The translations under genes were made by a program, and so were the position numbers. 64,000 nt of DNA from assembly GCA_964644045.1 (NCBI GenBank), contig CAZXUK010000003.1, forward strand, positions 1 through 64,000, written 5' to 3'. This document shows positions 35,115 through 44,087 of the stretch, piece after piece. How positions within the stretch are numbered: position 1 is the first letter of the stretch; the number at the start of each line of letters is the position of its first letter. A model generated the notes under the pieces. It saw only the letters and a program-made list of their open reading frames with translations, made no database searches and was not told where the DNA came from. The DNA comes from JAIOTG01 sp964644045. GTDB lineage: Bacteria; Patescibacteriota; Patescibacteriia; Patescibacteriales; JAGXOH01.

Positions 35115-36059
35115 TTACGGTTTTTTAAATTTCTTTTTACCGGTAAAAATATTATAGGCCTCTTGCGGAGAGTAGTCGTATAAAGAGACCGCGGAAACGG
35201 CATTGGCCATTCTGATGGCCTCGTCCAAAGGTCTTTGATAAATATTTCTGCCCGTGGCGTTTCCTCTGGCTCCGGATATTTTAATTTGGTCTGCCAAAAG
35301 TTCCAGAAATTTTTTGGGAGATTTTTTCGATCCCCCCACACAGATTACTTTGGTTCTGCCGGCGGCAGTCGTGACTTCTTGAAATTCTCTGGCCACCTCT
35401 TTTTGTTTGGGGAGGTTGTAAGGATAGTTGATCTTAACAAAATCCGCCCCCAGGGTAAGGCCCACCCCCGCTCCGCCGGCCAAAAGGTGGATATCGTTTT
35501 TTTCATCCTTGTCTTTCACCGCTTTACCTCGAGGATACATCCAGATTACAGACAGTAGGCCATGTTTGTGAGCTTTGTAAATAATTCGGGCGGCTTGGCC
35601 GAACATGTCGGCTTCAAAAGCGCTGCCGATATAAACCGTATATCCCACTCCCACGATATTCAGTCCGGAATTTTCTTTAAAGTTGTTAATAAAAGATATG
35701 GGGAGCCACCTGTTGCTAAAAGGATCTTGAAACCTCTCGGTCATTAAATTGGTTTTGGAGTTTATTTTTACAATGTAAGGTATGTCGGGATAATCCATTC
35801 CGTATCTGGTCAGCATTCCCACTTGGGTGGCAAAAGTTCCGATGTGAGCTTGGCTGGCTATCTTAAAATAATGCTCCGGATCAGCCGCTTCTTCGGGGAT
35901 GTTTTTGCCCACAAAGTCGTCATTTAGATGTTCCACTTTTTGGTCTCCGGCAAACATCATCATTCTGCCCGTGCCTTGAGTGGCTATTTTATAGTTTTTT
36001 AGATATTCCTCCCGCTTGTTTTGGGGTACGGATAAAGGAACTTTAATGTCTAAGCTCAT
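35115..36059 (-). CDS. Class I fructose-bisphosphate aldolase, archaeal/DhnA type
   Basis: DeoC/LacD-superfamily aldolase forming a lysine Schiff base; cleaves fructose 1,6-bisphosphate into two triose phosphates. In 314 residues the key stretches are MMMFAGDQKVEH (about 33-44), the Schiff-base lysine in GADFVKINYPYN, VICVGGSKKSPKKFLE, and the phosphate-binding GARGNATGRNIYQRP. The enzyme type is the archaeal one, a common substitute in CPR bacteria. It is divergent from gpmI, another glycolytic gene, across a 129-bp AT-rich gap. Confidence 0.9.
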   Translation of the reverse strand: MSLDIKVPLSVPQNKREEYLKNYKIATQGTGRMMMFAGDQKVEHLNDDFVGKNIPEEAADPEHYFKIASQAHIGTFATQVGMLTRYGMDYPDIPYIVKINSKTNLMTERFQDPFSNRWLPISFINNFKENSGLNIVGVGYTVYIGSAFEADMFGQAARIIYKAHKHGLLSVIWMYPRGKAVKDKDEKNDIHLLAGGAGVGLTLGADFVKINYPYNLPKQKEVAREFQEVTTAAGRTKVICVGGSKKSPKKFLELLADQIKISGARGNATGRNIYQRPLDEAIRMANAVSAVSLYDYSPQEAYNIFTGKKKFKKP

Positions 36060-36092
36060 ATTTTTAAAATTATTTTTAAAATTTGATAATTA

Positions 36093-36106
36093 TGATACAA
36101 TATAAT
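36093..36106 (+). promoter_or_regulatory. Possible -10 elements in the aldolase-gpmI intergenic region
   Basis: TGATACAAT (36093-36101) looks like an extended -10 and TATAAT follows directly at 36101-36106, but no good -35 lies at 16-18 bp. The 129-bp divergent gap must hold promoters for both directions. Low confidence in the exact position. Confidence 0.35.
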
Positions 36107-36188
36107 AATATATTTACTTTTTGTTCGGAAAATAGCAAAATTAATTTATATTATAACATAAAAAAAATTTTTTTAAAAATTATAAAGT

Positions 36189-37766
36189 ATGAAAAATAAA
36201 CATAACCCCATAGTTTTGGTAATTTTAGACGGCTGGGGAGAGTGGCAGACTCAAAAAGGCAACCCCGTATTTAAAGCCGATTTGCCTGTTTATGATGAAC
36301 TTAATAAGCATTATCCCAAAACTTTGTTGCAGGCCTCGGGCATGTCTGTGGGGCTTCCTTGGGGGGTAATGGGTAATTCAGAAGTGGGTCACCAAACCAT
36401 GGGTAGCGGCCAGATTATTTATCAATTTTTACCCACTATTAATGCCGCTATCGGTAATAGTTCCATTTTTTCCAATGAGATTTTACTTCAAGCCGTGGAA
36501 CAAGTAAGAAAAAATAATTCCAAACTCCATTTTTTGGGCTTGGTTAGTGACGGAGGAGTGCATTCCCATATAGATCACTTAATAGCTCTGTTATCTTTTG
36601 CCGAGGAACAAGGTTTGGAGCAGGTTTATATTCATGCCATAACCGATGGAAGAGATACCGAACCCCAAAGCGCTTTAAATTATTTAAATACCCTTCAACA
36701 AAGCATCAATGAGATCGGCATTGGTCAAATTGCCACTTTATCGGGAAGATATTATACCATGGACAGAAACAATAATTGGGACCGGATTGAAAAATCTTTC
36801 TTGACTTTTACCGAAGGAAAAGGTATTAAAGAAAACAATTTTAAAGAGGCGGTAGAGAATCAATATAAGAAAGATATAACGGATGAGTATTTAGAGCCGG
36901 TGGTTTTGACAAACGAAAAAAATGAGCCCCGGGCATTGATCGAGGATAATGATTCGGTGGTTTGTTTTAATTTTCGCAAGGATCGCTCCCGCCAGATAGC
37001 CAAGGCCTTTACTGTTAATAATTTTAAAGAATTTAAAGAAGCCACCCCCCCAAAAAATATTGAATTTATCGGATTTAATAAATACGAGGACGGTCTTCCC
37101 ATGAAAGTGGTTTTTAAGCAACAAGAGATTACCACCAGGTTAGGTGAGATTTTATCAAAAAACGAAAAAAAGCAGCTTCGGATAGCCGAAACCGAAAAAT
37201 ACGCCCATGTTACTTATTTTTTTAACGGGGGCTTTGAAAAACCTTTTGAAGGAGAGGACAGAATAGTTATTTCTTCCAAAAATACGCCTTCTTACGCTGA
37301 TAAACCGGCGATGAGCGCGCGGGAAGTTACGGAAAAGCTTTTGGAAAAAATAGACGAGGATAAATACGACTTTATTTTAGTTAATTATGCCAATCCGGAT
37401 ATGGTGGGCCATACGGGCGTTTTAGAGGCGGGGGTTAAATCTTTGGAATTTACGGACGAGTGTTTGGGAGAGCTTATGAGCAAAGTGTTGGAAAAAGAGG
37501 GCAGTTTGTTAATTACGGCTGATCATGGCAATGTCGAAGAGATGGTTAATTTATATTCCGGAGAGCCGGATACCGAACACTCCACCAACCCTGTGCCTTG
37601 TTGGCTGGTTACCCCTAATAATTATAGAGAAAAAAATATGGGCCCGGAAGAAGAAATGAAAGTAGGAGGAATGTTGGTTGATATCGCTCCCACTATATTG
37701 GATTTTTTTGATATCGCCCCCCCGGAAGGAATGGTGGGACGCAGTTTAAGGGAAATTTTGAAATAA
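36189..37766 (+). CDS. gpmI: 2,3-bisphosphoglycerate-independent phosphoglycerate mutase
   Basis: Manganese-dependent alkaline-phosphatase-fold enzyme interconverting 3- and 2-phosphoglycerate. N-terminal VLVILDGWGEW supplies metal ligands, the catalytic serine is S64 in GNSEVGHQTMGSG, ITDGRDTEP lies near 155-163, and the C-terminal metal sites are LVNYANPDMVGHTG (about 398-411) and ITADHGNVEEM (about 438-448). Length 525, slightly above the usual 510-515. It probably works with the divergent aldolase in lower glycolysis. Confidence 0.97.
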   Translation: MKNKHNPIVLVILDGWGEWQTQKGNPVFKADLPVYDELNKHYPKTLLQASGMSVGLPWGVMGNSEVGHQTMGSGQIIYQFLPTINAAIGNSSIFSNEILLQAVEQVRKNNSKLHFLGLVSDGGVHSHIDHLIALLSFAEEQGLEQVYIHAITDGRDTEPQSALNYLNTLQQSINEIGIGQIATLSGRYYTMDRNNNWDRIEKSFLTFTEGKGIKENNFKEAVENQYKKDITDEYLEPVVLTNEKNEPRALIEDNDSVVCFNFRKDRSRQIAKAFTVNNFKEFKEATPPKNIEFIGFNKYEDGLPMKVVFKQQEITTRLGEILSKNEKKQLRIAETEKYAHVTYFFNGGFEKPFEGEDRIVISSKNTPSYADKPAMSAREVTEKLLEKIDEDKYDFILVNYANPDMVGHTGVLEAGVKSLEFTDECLGELMSKVLEKEGSLLITADHGNVEEMVNLYSGEPDTEHSTNPVPCWLVTPNNYREKNMGPEEEMKVGGMLVDIAPTILDFFDIAPPEGMVGRSLREILK

Positions 37767-37793
37767 TGGTTAAATTTGTTTTTAGAAAAATCT

Positions 37794-39437
37794 ATGATCA
37801 GGAGATTGTTTACTAAAAAAATAGACAGTATTACTATTGCGGCCACTTTGGTGGCCTTTTCTTCTTTAGCCAGTCGTTTTTTGGGAATTTTTCGGGACAG
37901 GATTTTGGCCGGTGAATTCGGTGCCGGCAACACATTGGATGTTTATTATGCCGCTTTTCGGGTTCCGGATTTAATTTTTAATTTGCTGGTAATGGGAGCT
38001 TTGACAGCCGGCTTTATTCCCATTTTAACTTTTTTAATTAAGGATTCGGGGTGCGGTAAAATTTTTTCTTTCAAGGAGTCTCCCAATAAAGAGGCCTGGT
38101 ATCTGGTAAACAATCTCTTGAATATTCTTTTGTTGACCTTGATGGTTTTGTCTTTTTTGGGAGTTGTTTTTGCTCCTTATTTGGTTGATTTAATAGCCCC
38201 CGGATTTGGACCGGAAAAACAATCCCTAACAGTCGGTTTAACCCGTATAATGTTTTTATCTCCGATTTTTTTGGGCATCTCCAGTATTTTGGGAGGAATT
38301 TTACAGTCTTTTAAAAGATTTTTTGTTTATTCTTTGGCACCCATTTTTTATAATTTGGGAATTATTATCGGCGCTTTGTATTTGGTTCCTTTTTTGGGAA
38401 TTTACGGCCTGGCTTGGGGAGTGGCTTTGGGAGCTTTTTTGCATATGGCGGTTCAGCTTCCGGTAGCTTTAAAATTAGGGTATCGCTATAGACCGGTTTT
38501 TAATTTAAAGAGTAAAAACTTGGTAAAGATAGGAAAGATGATGATCCCCCGGACCATGACTTTAGCCATTTCTCAAATTAATTTGTTGGTTATAACCATT
38601 TTTGCCTCCACCTTGGCCAGCGGATCTTTGTCGGTTTTTAATTTCGCCAATAATTTACAATCCTTTCCGGTGGGGGTTTTCGGCATTTCCTTTGCTATCG
38701 CCGCTTTTCCCACTATGTCTCAAGTGGCCTTTAGCAAAGAAAAATTAAGAGTCAATCTTTCTCAAACTGTTAGAAAAATTCTTTTTTTTATTGTTCCCGC
38801 CACGGTTTTGCTCATAACTCTGCGGGCTCAAATTGTCCGGGTTGTTTTGGGAACCGGTCTTTTTGATTGGCAGGATACGATTTTAACTTTACAAACCCTC
38901 GGATTTTTTGCTTTTAGTTTGTTTGCTCAGGCCTTAATTCCTCTTTTAATTCGAGTTTTTTATGCTCGGCAGACCGCCAAGGTTCCTTTTTTTATCGGTT
39001 TATTCGCCGCTTTGGTAAATGTGATTTCTGTTTGGTGGTTTTCCAAGATTTTAGGTGTAGCCGGTTTGGCCTTAGGTTTTTCTTTGGCCAATATTGTTAA
39101 TTTTGTTTTATTATGGTTGACGCTACACATGAAATTAAACGGTTTAGAAGAGGAAAGAATTTTATTATCCGCTGTTAAATTTTCTCTGGGAGCTTTGGCC
39201 TGCGGATTTACAGTGCAGTTTACTAAAAGTTTGGTGGCTCCCTGGGTGGAGATGACCAAATTTTGGGGAATTTTGACACAGGGCTTGATAGCTGGTATAT
39301 TAGGTTTTTCGGTCTATTTGTTGATTTGTTATTTGCTTAGAAGTGAGGAATTATTTCAGCTTTGGAGGACATTTCGAAAAAGGTTTCCCTGGAAAAAAAT
39401 AGAAACCGGAGACCAGGGAGAGGCCAGGGGAATATAA
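37794..39437 (+). CDS. murJ: MurJ, lipid II flippase
   Basis: MOP-superfamily exporter that flips lipid II across the membrane for wall synthesis. With the ATG at 37794 it has 547 residues; an in-frame TTG at 37776 would add six residues but is less likely. About 14 helices are visible. The N-terminal segment VAFSSLASRFLGIFRDRILAGEFGAG carries the arginines typical of MurJ, and YAAFRVPDLIFNLLVMGALTAGFIPIL is the second hallmark. The C-terminus is a basic cytoplasmic tail. It follows gpmI by 27 bp. Confidence 0.95.
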   Translation: MIRRLFTKKIDSITIAATLVAFSSLASRFLGIFRDRILAGEFGAGNTLDVYYAAFRVPDLIFNLLVMGALTAGFIPILTFLIKDSGCGKIFSFKESPNKEAWYLVNNLLNILLLTLMVLSFLGVVFAPYLVDLIAPGFGPEKQSLTVGLTRIMFLSPIFLGISSILGGILQSFKRFFVYSLAPIFYNLGIIIGALYLVPFLGIYGLAWGVALGAFLHMAVQLPVALKLGYRYRPVFNLKSKNLVKIGKMMIPRTMTLAISQINLLVITIFASTLASGSLSVFNFANNLQSFPVGVFGISFAIAAFPTMSQVAFSKEKLRVNLSQTVRKILFFIVPATVLLITLRAQIVRVVLGTGLFDWQDTILTLQTLGFFAFSLFAQALIPLLIRVFYARQTAKVPFFIGLFAALVNVISVWWFSKILGVAGLALGFSLANIVNFVLLWLTLHMKLNGLEEERILLSAVKFSLGALACGFTVQFTKSLVAPWVEMTKFWGILTQGLIAGILGFSVYLLICYLLRSEELFQLWRTFRKRFPWKKIETGDQGEARGI

Positions 39438-39439
39438 TC

Positions 39440-39458
39440 GAGTAATTCGTAATTTGTG
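39440..39458. repeat. Fragment of the CACAAAT palindromic element
   Basis: GAGTAATTCGTAATTTGTG matches the right end of the palindromic elements at 3401-3488 and 43218-43322 (AATTCGTAAT and ATTTGTG). Confidence 0.4.
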
Positions 39459-39491
39459 ATCCGAGAATATTTAGAGTAAAAGTTTATTTTT

Positions 39492-41282
39492 ATGGACAAC
39501 AAAATCAGAAATTTTTCCATTATAGCGCACATTGACCATGGCAAATCGACTTTAGCTGATAGGATGCTGGAGCTAACCAAAACAATAGAAGACAGGAAAA
39601 TGAAAGATCAGATTTTGGACAGAATGGACCTGGAGAGAGAGCGGGGGATTACTATCAAATTGCAACCCGTGACCATGAAATATCAGGATTATATTTTTAA
39701 TTTAATAGATACTCCCGGCCATGTGGATTTTAGCTATGAGGTTTCCCGGAGTTTGGCCGCCGTGGAAAGTGTGCTTTTGTTAGTGGATGCCACTCAGGGA
39801 ATTCAGGCCCAAACTTTGGCTAATTTATATCTGGCCCTGGAGCAAGATTTAGCGATAATTCCCGTGATCAATAAAATTGATTTACCCGCCGCTCAAGTGG
39901 AAAAAGCGGAAAAAGAAATTTTGGATTTATTGGGTTGCAGTTTTGAGGAAATAGTTAAAACTTCGGCTAAGACAGGCGAAGGAGTGGAAGAACTTTTAAA
40001 AACCATAATCAAAAAAACTCCCCCTCCTTATAAGGAAGAGAAAAAAGATCATCCTTTGCGGGCCCTGATCTTTGATTCCAATTATGATGCTTACAAAGGG
40101 GTGGTCGCTTATGTGCGTATAGTGGAGGGTCAAATACAAAAGGGAGAGAAAATTTATTTAATGGCTACCGGCGCTCAAAGCGAAGCGGGAGAAGTGGGGA
40201 TATTTAGCCCCGACTATAAGTCAACCGGAGAGCTAAAAGCGGGGGAGATAGGTTATATTACTACCGGTTTTAAAGAAATCAGCGAATGCCGGGTGGGGGA
40301 TACTATTACCTTATTCAAAGAAAAAGAAGAAGTAAGCGCTCTTAAGGGGTACCGGGAAGCCAAGCCCATGGTTTTTGCCGGCGTTTTTCCCCAGGAGGGA
40401 AGTGAAATTAACGATTTAAGGGAAGCTATGGACAGATTAAAATTGAATGACGCTTCTTTGGTTTATGAAAATGAGCATTCCGAGGCCTTGGGATTCGGTT
40501 TTCGTTGCGGATTTTTAGGGGTGCTTCATTTAGAGATAATAGTGGAACGACTCAGAAGAGAGTATGGTTTGGAATTGGTGGTAACAGTCCCCAGTGTAGC
40601 TTACAAGGTTTATAAGAAAAACGGAGAAGAACTAAGGGTAAGAACTCCCCAAAAATTGCCTGAGCCCGGAGAAACGGAAAGAATAGAAGAACCCTGGGTA
40701 AAATTGGATATTATTACCCCGGAGGATTATTTGGGAAAAATAATGGAGTTGGTAAAAGAGAGAAGAGGAATTTATAAAAATACCGAATATATAGAGAGTG
40801 GCCGGGCTATACTTTATTATGAAATTCCCTTGTCTTCAATTTTAACCGATTTTTATGACAAGATGAAAAGTTTAAGTTCGGGCTTTGCCTCAATTAATTA
40901 TGATTATTTGGAATATCGCGAAGCGGATGTGGTAAAATTGGACATATTAGTAGCGGAAAAGGAAGAGGAGGCCTTGGCCACTATAGTTTATCGGGATGAG
41001 GCCTATCAGAAGGGCAAGGAGATCGTTAAAATTTTAAAAGAAACCCTCCCCAGGCAAATGTTTGTTTTAAAATTGCAAGCGGCCGTGGGAGGAAAAATAG
41101 TGGCAGCCGAACGTTTATCCGCGCAAAGAAAAGATGTTACCGCCAAGCTTTATGGAGGAGATGTCAGCCGTAAGCGTAAATTATTGGATAAACAAAAAAA
41201 AGGAAAAAAGAAGATGATGTCCTCGGGCAAGGGAAAGGTGGATATCCCTCCGGATACATTCGTTAAAATATTAAGAAAATAG
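39492..41282 (+). CDS. lepA: LepA / elongation factor 4
   Basis: Ribosome-associated GTPase that back-translocates or helps biogenesis of ribosomes. The 596-residue protein has the G1 motif AHIDHGKSTL (about 12-21), G2/G3 RERGITIK and DTPGHVDF, and G4 NKID, followed by the EF-G-like domains and the LepA-specific C-terminal domain with AAERLSAQRKDVTAKLYGGDVSRKRKLLDKQKKGKKKM. Length is typical. Confidence 0.97.
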   Translation: MDNKIRNFSIIAHIDHGKSTLADRMLELTKTIEDRKMKDQILDRMDLERERGITIKLQPVTMKYQDYIFNLIDTPGHVDFSYEVSRSLAAVESVLLLVDATQGIQAQTLANLYLALEQDLAIIPVINKIDLPAAQVEKAEKEILDLLGCSFEEIVKTSAKTGEGVEELLKTIIKKTPPPYKEEKKDHPLRALIFDSNYDAYKGVVAYVRIVEGQIQKGEKIYLMATGAQSEAGEVGIFSPDYKSTGELKAGEIGYITTGFKEISECRVGDTITLFKEKEEVSALKGYREAKPMVFAGVFPQEGSEINDLREAMDRLKLNDASLVYENEHSEALGFGFRCGFLGVLHLEIIVERLRREYGLELVVTVPSVAYKVYKKNGEELRVRTPQKLPEPGETERIEEPWVKLDIITPEDYLGKIMELVKERRGIYKNTEYIESGRAILYYEIPLSSILTDFYDKMKSLSSGFASINYDYLEYREADVVKLDILVAEKEEEALATIVYRDEAYQKGKEIVKILKETLPRQMFVLKLQAAVGGKIVAAERLSAQRKDVTAKLYGGDVSRKRKLLDKQKKGKKKMMSSGKGKVDIPPDTFVKILRK

Positions 41283-41325
41283 GTATAAAAAGTAAAATAA
41301 GTAAAATAAGTAAAATAAGTATAAA
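41281..41325. repeat. AAGTAAAAT minisatellite after lepA
   Basis: About five units of AAGTAAAAT/AAGTATAAA begin at the lepA stop codon and end just before the ATG of the following micro-ORF. Same family as 22062-22467. Confidence 0.85.
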
Positions 41326-41329
41326 AATT

Positions 41330-41449
41330 ATGAGTAAGAAAAAATTTAGGATTAAGAAGAAACATTTAAAGAAAGTAGGTTGGCTGATTTTGTCTATTAT
41401 AGTTATCTTTAGTATGGTTTTCTGGACCCTGAGTTTCGCTTTTTATTAA
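41330..41449 (+). CDS. 39-residue basic single-span membrane protein
   Basis: The ATG at 41330 opens a 39-residue frame: a strongly basic N-terminus (MSKKKFRIKKKHLKK) followed by one hydrophobic helix (about 18-38) ending at a TAA. The composition is that of a real small membrane protein with positive-inside topology, not of random AT-rich DNA. It lies between two minisatellite arrays. No function is known. Confidence 0.6.
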   Translation: MSKKKFRIKKKHLKKVGWLILSIIVIFSMVFWTLSFAFY

Positions 41450-41454
41450 TGGCA

Positions 41455-41489
41455 AATAAGTATAAGATGTAAAATAAGTAAAATAAGTT
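41455..41489. repeat. AAGTAAAAT minisatellite before recJ
   Basis: Four degenerate units (AAATAAGTATAAGATGT and following) between the micro-ORF and recJ, same orientation as the array at 41281. Confidence 0.8.
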
Positions 41490-41519
41490 TTATTTTTATT
41501 CATTTTGCATGTGGTTTTT

Positions 41520-43214
41520 ATGACTCAATCGCGGAAGTGGCAAACATATCCTCAAGCACCCGCTGATTTTTTGGGTAAAAAAAGCGGTCTGGAACGCTTG
41601 CTCGGGCAACTTCTTTATAACCGCGGTTTTAAAACCGCGGAAGAGATTGAAAATTTTCTGAGAGCTGACGAAAAACCTCTTCATGATCCTTTTATTTTTC
41701 AGGATATGGGAAAGGCGGTAGAGGTTATCATAAAACATATAAAAGCGGGTAAGAAAATATTTATTTACGGAGATTATGACGCGGACGGGATCACTTCTTC
41801 CGTTCTTTTATATGATCTTTTTTCTATTTTTAAAACAGACCCCGGCGTGTATATGCCGGACCGGGTGAGTGAAGGTTACGGTTTGAATAAGGGAGCGGTA
41901 GACAAAATGGTTGAAGAGGGGGCTTCTTTGATTATAACCGTGGACACCGGAATAAGAAACAAGGAAGAAGTGGATTATGCTCGCAAACAAGGAACAGAGG
42001 TTATTGTAACCGATCATCATACTCCTCCGGAAAAAAAAGAGGATTTACCCGACTGTTTAATTGTTGATCCGGTGTTGAAGCGGGAGGAATATCCTTGTAA
42101 GAAATTGGCCGGAGTGGGGGTGGCTTACAAGTTGGCCCAGGCCTTGGTTTCCGAATCAACTTTGGAAGAAAATAAAAAGAAAATATTGCAAGAGAGGTTG
42201 CTGGATCTGGTGGCCATAGGCACAGTAGCTGATTGCGTGGAGCTTACCGGGGAGAACAGGATTTTGGTAAAAAGGGGCTTAAAAGTTTTGAATCATACCG
42301 GAAGAGTCGGCTTGCAGGAACTTATAAATTCTACCGGTCTAAAGGATAAAATAGATTCTTGGAATATCGGTTTTCAGATAGCCCCCCGGATCAACGCTTC
42401 CAGTCGTATGGACCATGCCGCCCGCGCTTTTTATCTTTTGATAAGCCGAGACAGGAGCGAGGCCAAGGAAAAGGCCGGAGATTTAAATGAAAAAAACAGC
42501 TCTCGGCAGAGAGAAACCGAGAAAGCTTTGGCCGAGGCCTTGGAGCAAGCGGGTGAAGAAAAGAGTGAAATAATTATAACCGTAAGTAAGAATAAAAATC
42601 CTTGGCCGGAAGGGATTATCGGCTTGGTGGCCGGCCGCCTGAATTCTCTTTATTATCGGCCGGCATTAGCTATTACCCGGTCCGGGGGAGAGCTAAAGGG
42701 TTCGGGTCGGAGCATAGAGGAATTTAATTTGGTTAAAGCTCTGGAAGAGACCAAGGATCTGCTCAGTAATTACGGAGGCCATCCGGCTGCCTGCGGTTTT
42801 AGTTTGGAAGAAAAAAATTTGGATAAGTTTTTTAAAAAAATCAGGGATTATGCCCACCAAAAGTTGCGAAAAACGGAATTATTGCCTAAGATAAAAATAG
42901 ACGCGGAATTGGATATGAAGGAAATAGATGGGGATCTGTTTAATTCTTTGGAAAAATTAGCTCCTTTCGGAGAAGGAAACCCCAAGCCGGTTTTCTTGAG
43001 TCGGGGCGCGCAAATCAGGGATATGATCAGAATGGGCAAGAAAGGAGAGCATATTAAATTTCGATTTAATGGCATTTGGGGTATTTTTTTCGGGCAGTCT
43101 GAAAATTGTTCCCATTTTAAAATAGGAGACAAGGCGGATATTGTGTATTATTTGGATATGAATAATTTTAACGGTAAAAGCGAGGTGCAACTAAAAATAA
43201 TTGATATCAGTTAG
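41520..43214 (+). CDS. recJ: RecJ, single-strand-specific 5'-3' exonuclease
   Basis: DHH/DHHA1-family nuclease acting in recombination and mismatch repair. The ATG at 41520 gives 564 residues; an in-frame TTG at 41505 would add only five. Manganese-binding motifs are YGDYDADGITS (about 81-91), TVDTG, VTDHHTPPE (about 163-171) and VAIGTVADCVEL; the DHHA1 domain includes GSGRSIEEFNL and NYGGHPAACGFSLE; a C-terminal OB domain follows. A perfect 20-bp palindrome lies in the coding region at 41621-41640. Confidence 0.95.
   Translation: MTQSRKWQTYPQAPADFLGKKSGLERLLGQLLYNRGFKTAEEIENFLRADEKPLHDPFIFQDMGKAVEVIIKHIKAGKKIFIYGDYDADGITSSVLLYDLFSIFKTDPGVYMPDRVSEGYGLNKGAVDKMVEEGASLIITVDTGIRNKEEVDYARKQGTEVIVTDHHTPPEKKEDLPDCLIVDPVLKREEYPCKKLAGVGVAYKLAQALVSESTLEENKKKILQERLLDLVAIGTVADCVELTGENRILVKRGLKVLNHTGRVGLQELINSTGLKDKIDSWNIGFQIAPRINASSRMDHAARAFYLLISRDRSEAKEKAGDLNEKNSSRQRETEKALAEALEQAGEEKSEIIITVSKNKNPWPEGIIGLVAGRLNSLYYRPALAITRSGGELKGSGRSIEEFNLVKALEETKDLLSNYGGHPAACGFSLEEKNLDKFFKKIRDYAHQKLRKTELLPKIKIDAELDMKEIDGDLFNSLEKLAPFGEGNPKPVFLSRGAQIRDMIRMGKKGEHIKFRFNGIWGIFFGQSENCSHFKIGDKADIVYYLDMNNFNGKSEVQLKIIDIS
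41621..41640. repeat. Perfect 20-bp palindrome inside recJ
   Basis: CCGCGGTTTTAAAACCGCGG is its own reverse complement. It encodes part of YNRGFKTAEE, a conserved RecJ position, so it is compatible with function. Confidence 0.9.
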
Positions 43215-43217
43215 CTA

Positions 43218-43322
43218 ATTACGAATTCACTAATCTAATTACGAATTGCACAAATAATTATGACTAAGAATAAAAGAAGAATTCATTCGTGTTATTTGTG
43301 AGGAAATTTGTGAATTTGTAAT
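43218..43322. repeat. Imperfect palindromic intergenic element (CACAAAT family), copy 2
   Basis: The ends ATTACGAATTCAC (43218-43230) and GTGAATTTGTAAT (43310-43322) pair at 12 of 13 positions. Inner arms contain ATTACGAATTGCACAAAT (43238-43255) and ATTCGTGTTATTTGTG. Length 105 bp, related to 3401-3488. It fills the gap and ends 7 bp before the rnhA start codon. Confidence 0.82.
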
Positions 43323-43329
43323 CAATTTT

Positions 43330-43731
43330 ATGAAATTAAAGGTTTATACAGACGGAGGGGCCCGGGGTAATCCCGGTCCGGCCGCCATCGGAGCGATAGC
43401 TTATGACTTTGAGGGTCGCGAGGTTTTTCGGATTTCCGAGTATATCGGAGAGGCAACCAATAATCAGGCGGAATATAAAGCTCTTTTGAAGGCCATGGAA
43501 AAAGTCAGGGCTTTGGAAACGGAAGAGGCGGAATTTTTTTTGGATAGCGAATTAATTGTTAAACAATTGAACAGGGAATATAAGGTTAAGAACAAGGAGT
43601 TACAACCCTTGTTTGTAAAGATTTATAATTATTCCTTGGATTTTAAAAAAATCGGTTTTAAGCATATTCGGCGGGAAAACAATAAAGAAGCCGATAGCTT
43701 GGTTAACCGGGCCCTGGATTCAAGGAATTAA
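43330..43731 (+). CDS. Ribonuclease HI family protein
   Basis: Degrades the RNA strand of RNA-DNA hybrids. The 133-residue protein keeps the catalytic acids: D8 in YTDGGARGNPG, Glu in NNQAEYKAL (about 48), Asp in FLDSELIVKQL (about 70) and Asp in NKEADSLVN (about 124). It belongs to the compact RnhA-like group without an N-terminal hybrid-binding domain and lacks the basic handle of E. coli RNase HI. Confidence 0.93.
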   Translation: MKLKVYTDGGARGNPGPAAIGAIAYDFEGREVFRISEYIGEATNNQAEYKALLKAMEKVRALETEEAEFFLDSELIVKQLNREYKVKNKELQPLFVKIYNYSLDFKKIGFKHIRRENNKEADSLVNRALDSRN

Positions 43732-43761
43732 ATTTGTTCTTTTAAAAAGAAAGGAGGATAT

Positions 43762-44025
43762 ATGTGTCGCCTTTTAATTACGGATGAAGTAGCCCAGAAA
43801 GTAATTCCTTTTATAAAAGATAAAAAGATGGATCCCAAACTTTGGGTGGAATTAAAGACATTGGAGATCTTTAAGCGTTATGAAGTTGAACAGGGTGATT
43901 TAACAGATATTTATTTTAGAAAAGGCAAATTGATCATAAACACCGAATCGAGTTTATTAATAACCGATTTGGATTTTCTAAGGGCCAAGGTGTATCGGAA
44001 TCACAATTTAAAGCTTTTACCTTAG
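43762..44025 (+). CDS. Small orphan protein with strong Shine-Dalgarno
   Basis: 87 residues, not recognised. The predicted structure alternates a helical first half (MCRLLITDEVAQKVIPFIKD) with beta strands in the second (DLTDIYFRKGKLII). No signal peptide or membrane helix. An AAGGAGG (43751-43757) sits 4 bp before ATG, a strong ribosome site that almost no other gene in the window has. It ends before a bidirectional terminator. Confidence 0.75.
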   Translation: MCRLLITDEVAQKVIPFIKDKKMDPKLWVELKTLEIFKRYEVEQGDLTDIYFRKGKLIINTESSLLITDLDFLRAKVYRNHNLKLLP

Positions 44026-44042
44026 CTTAGAGTTAAAACAAA

Positions 44043-44072
44043 ACGAACCGCCTAAACGGTTCGTTTTTTAAT
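44043..44072. terminator. Bidirectional terminator between the small orphan gene and porB
   Basis: ACGAACCG (44043-44050) and CGGTTCGT (44057-44064) form a perfect stem with loop CCTAAA, followed by TTTTTTAATG and preceded by AAAACAAA. The genes on both sides converge on it. Confidence 0.88.
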
Positions 44073-44087
44073 GTTTTAATCCGGGGT

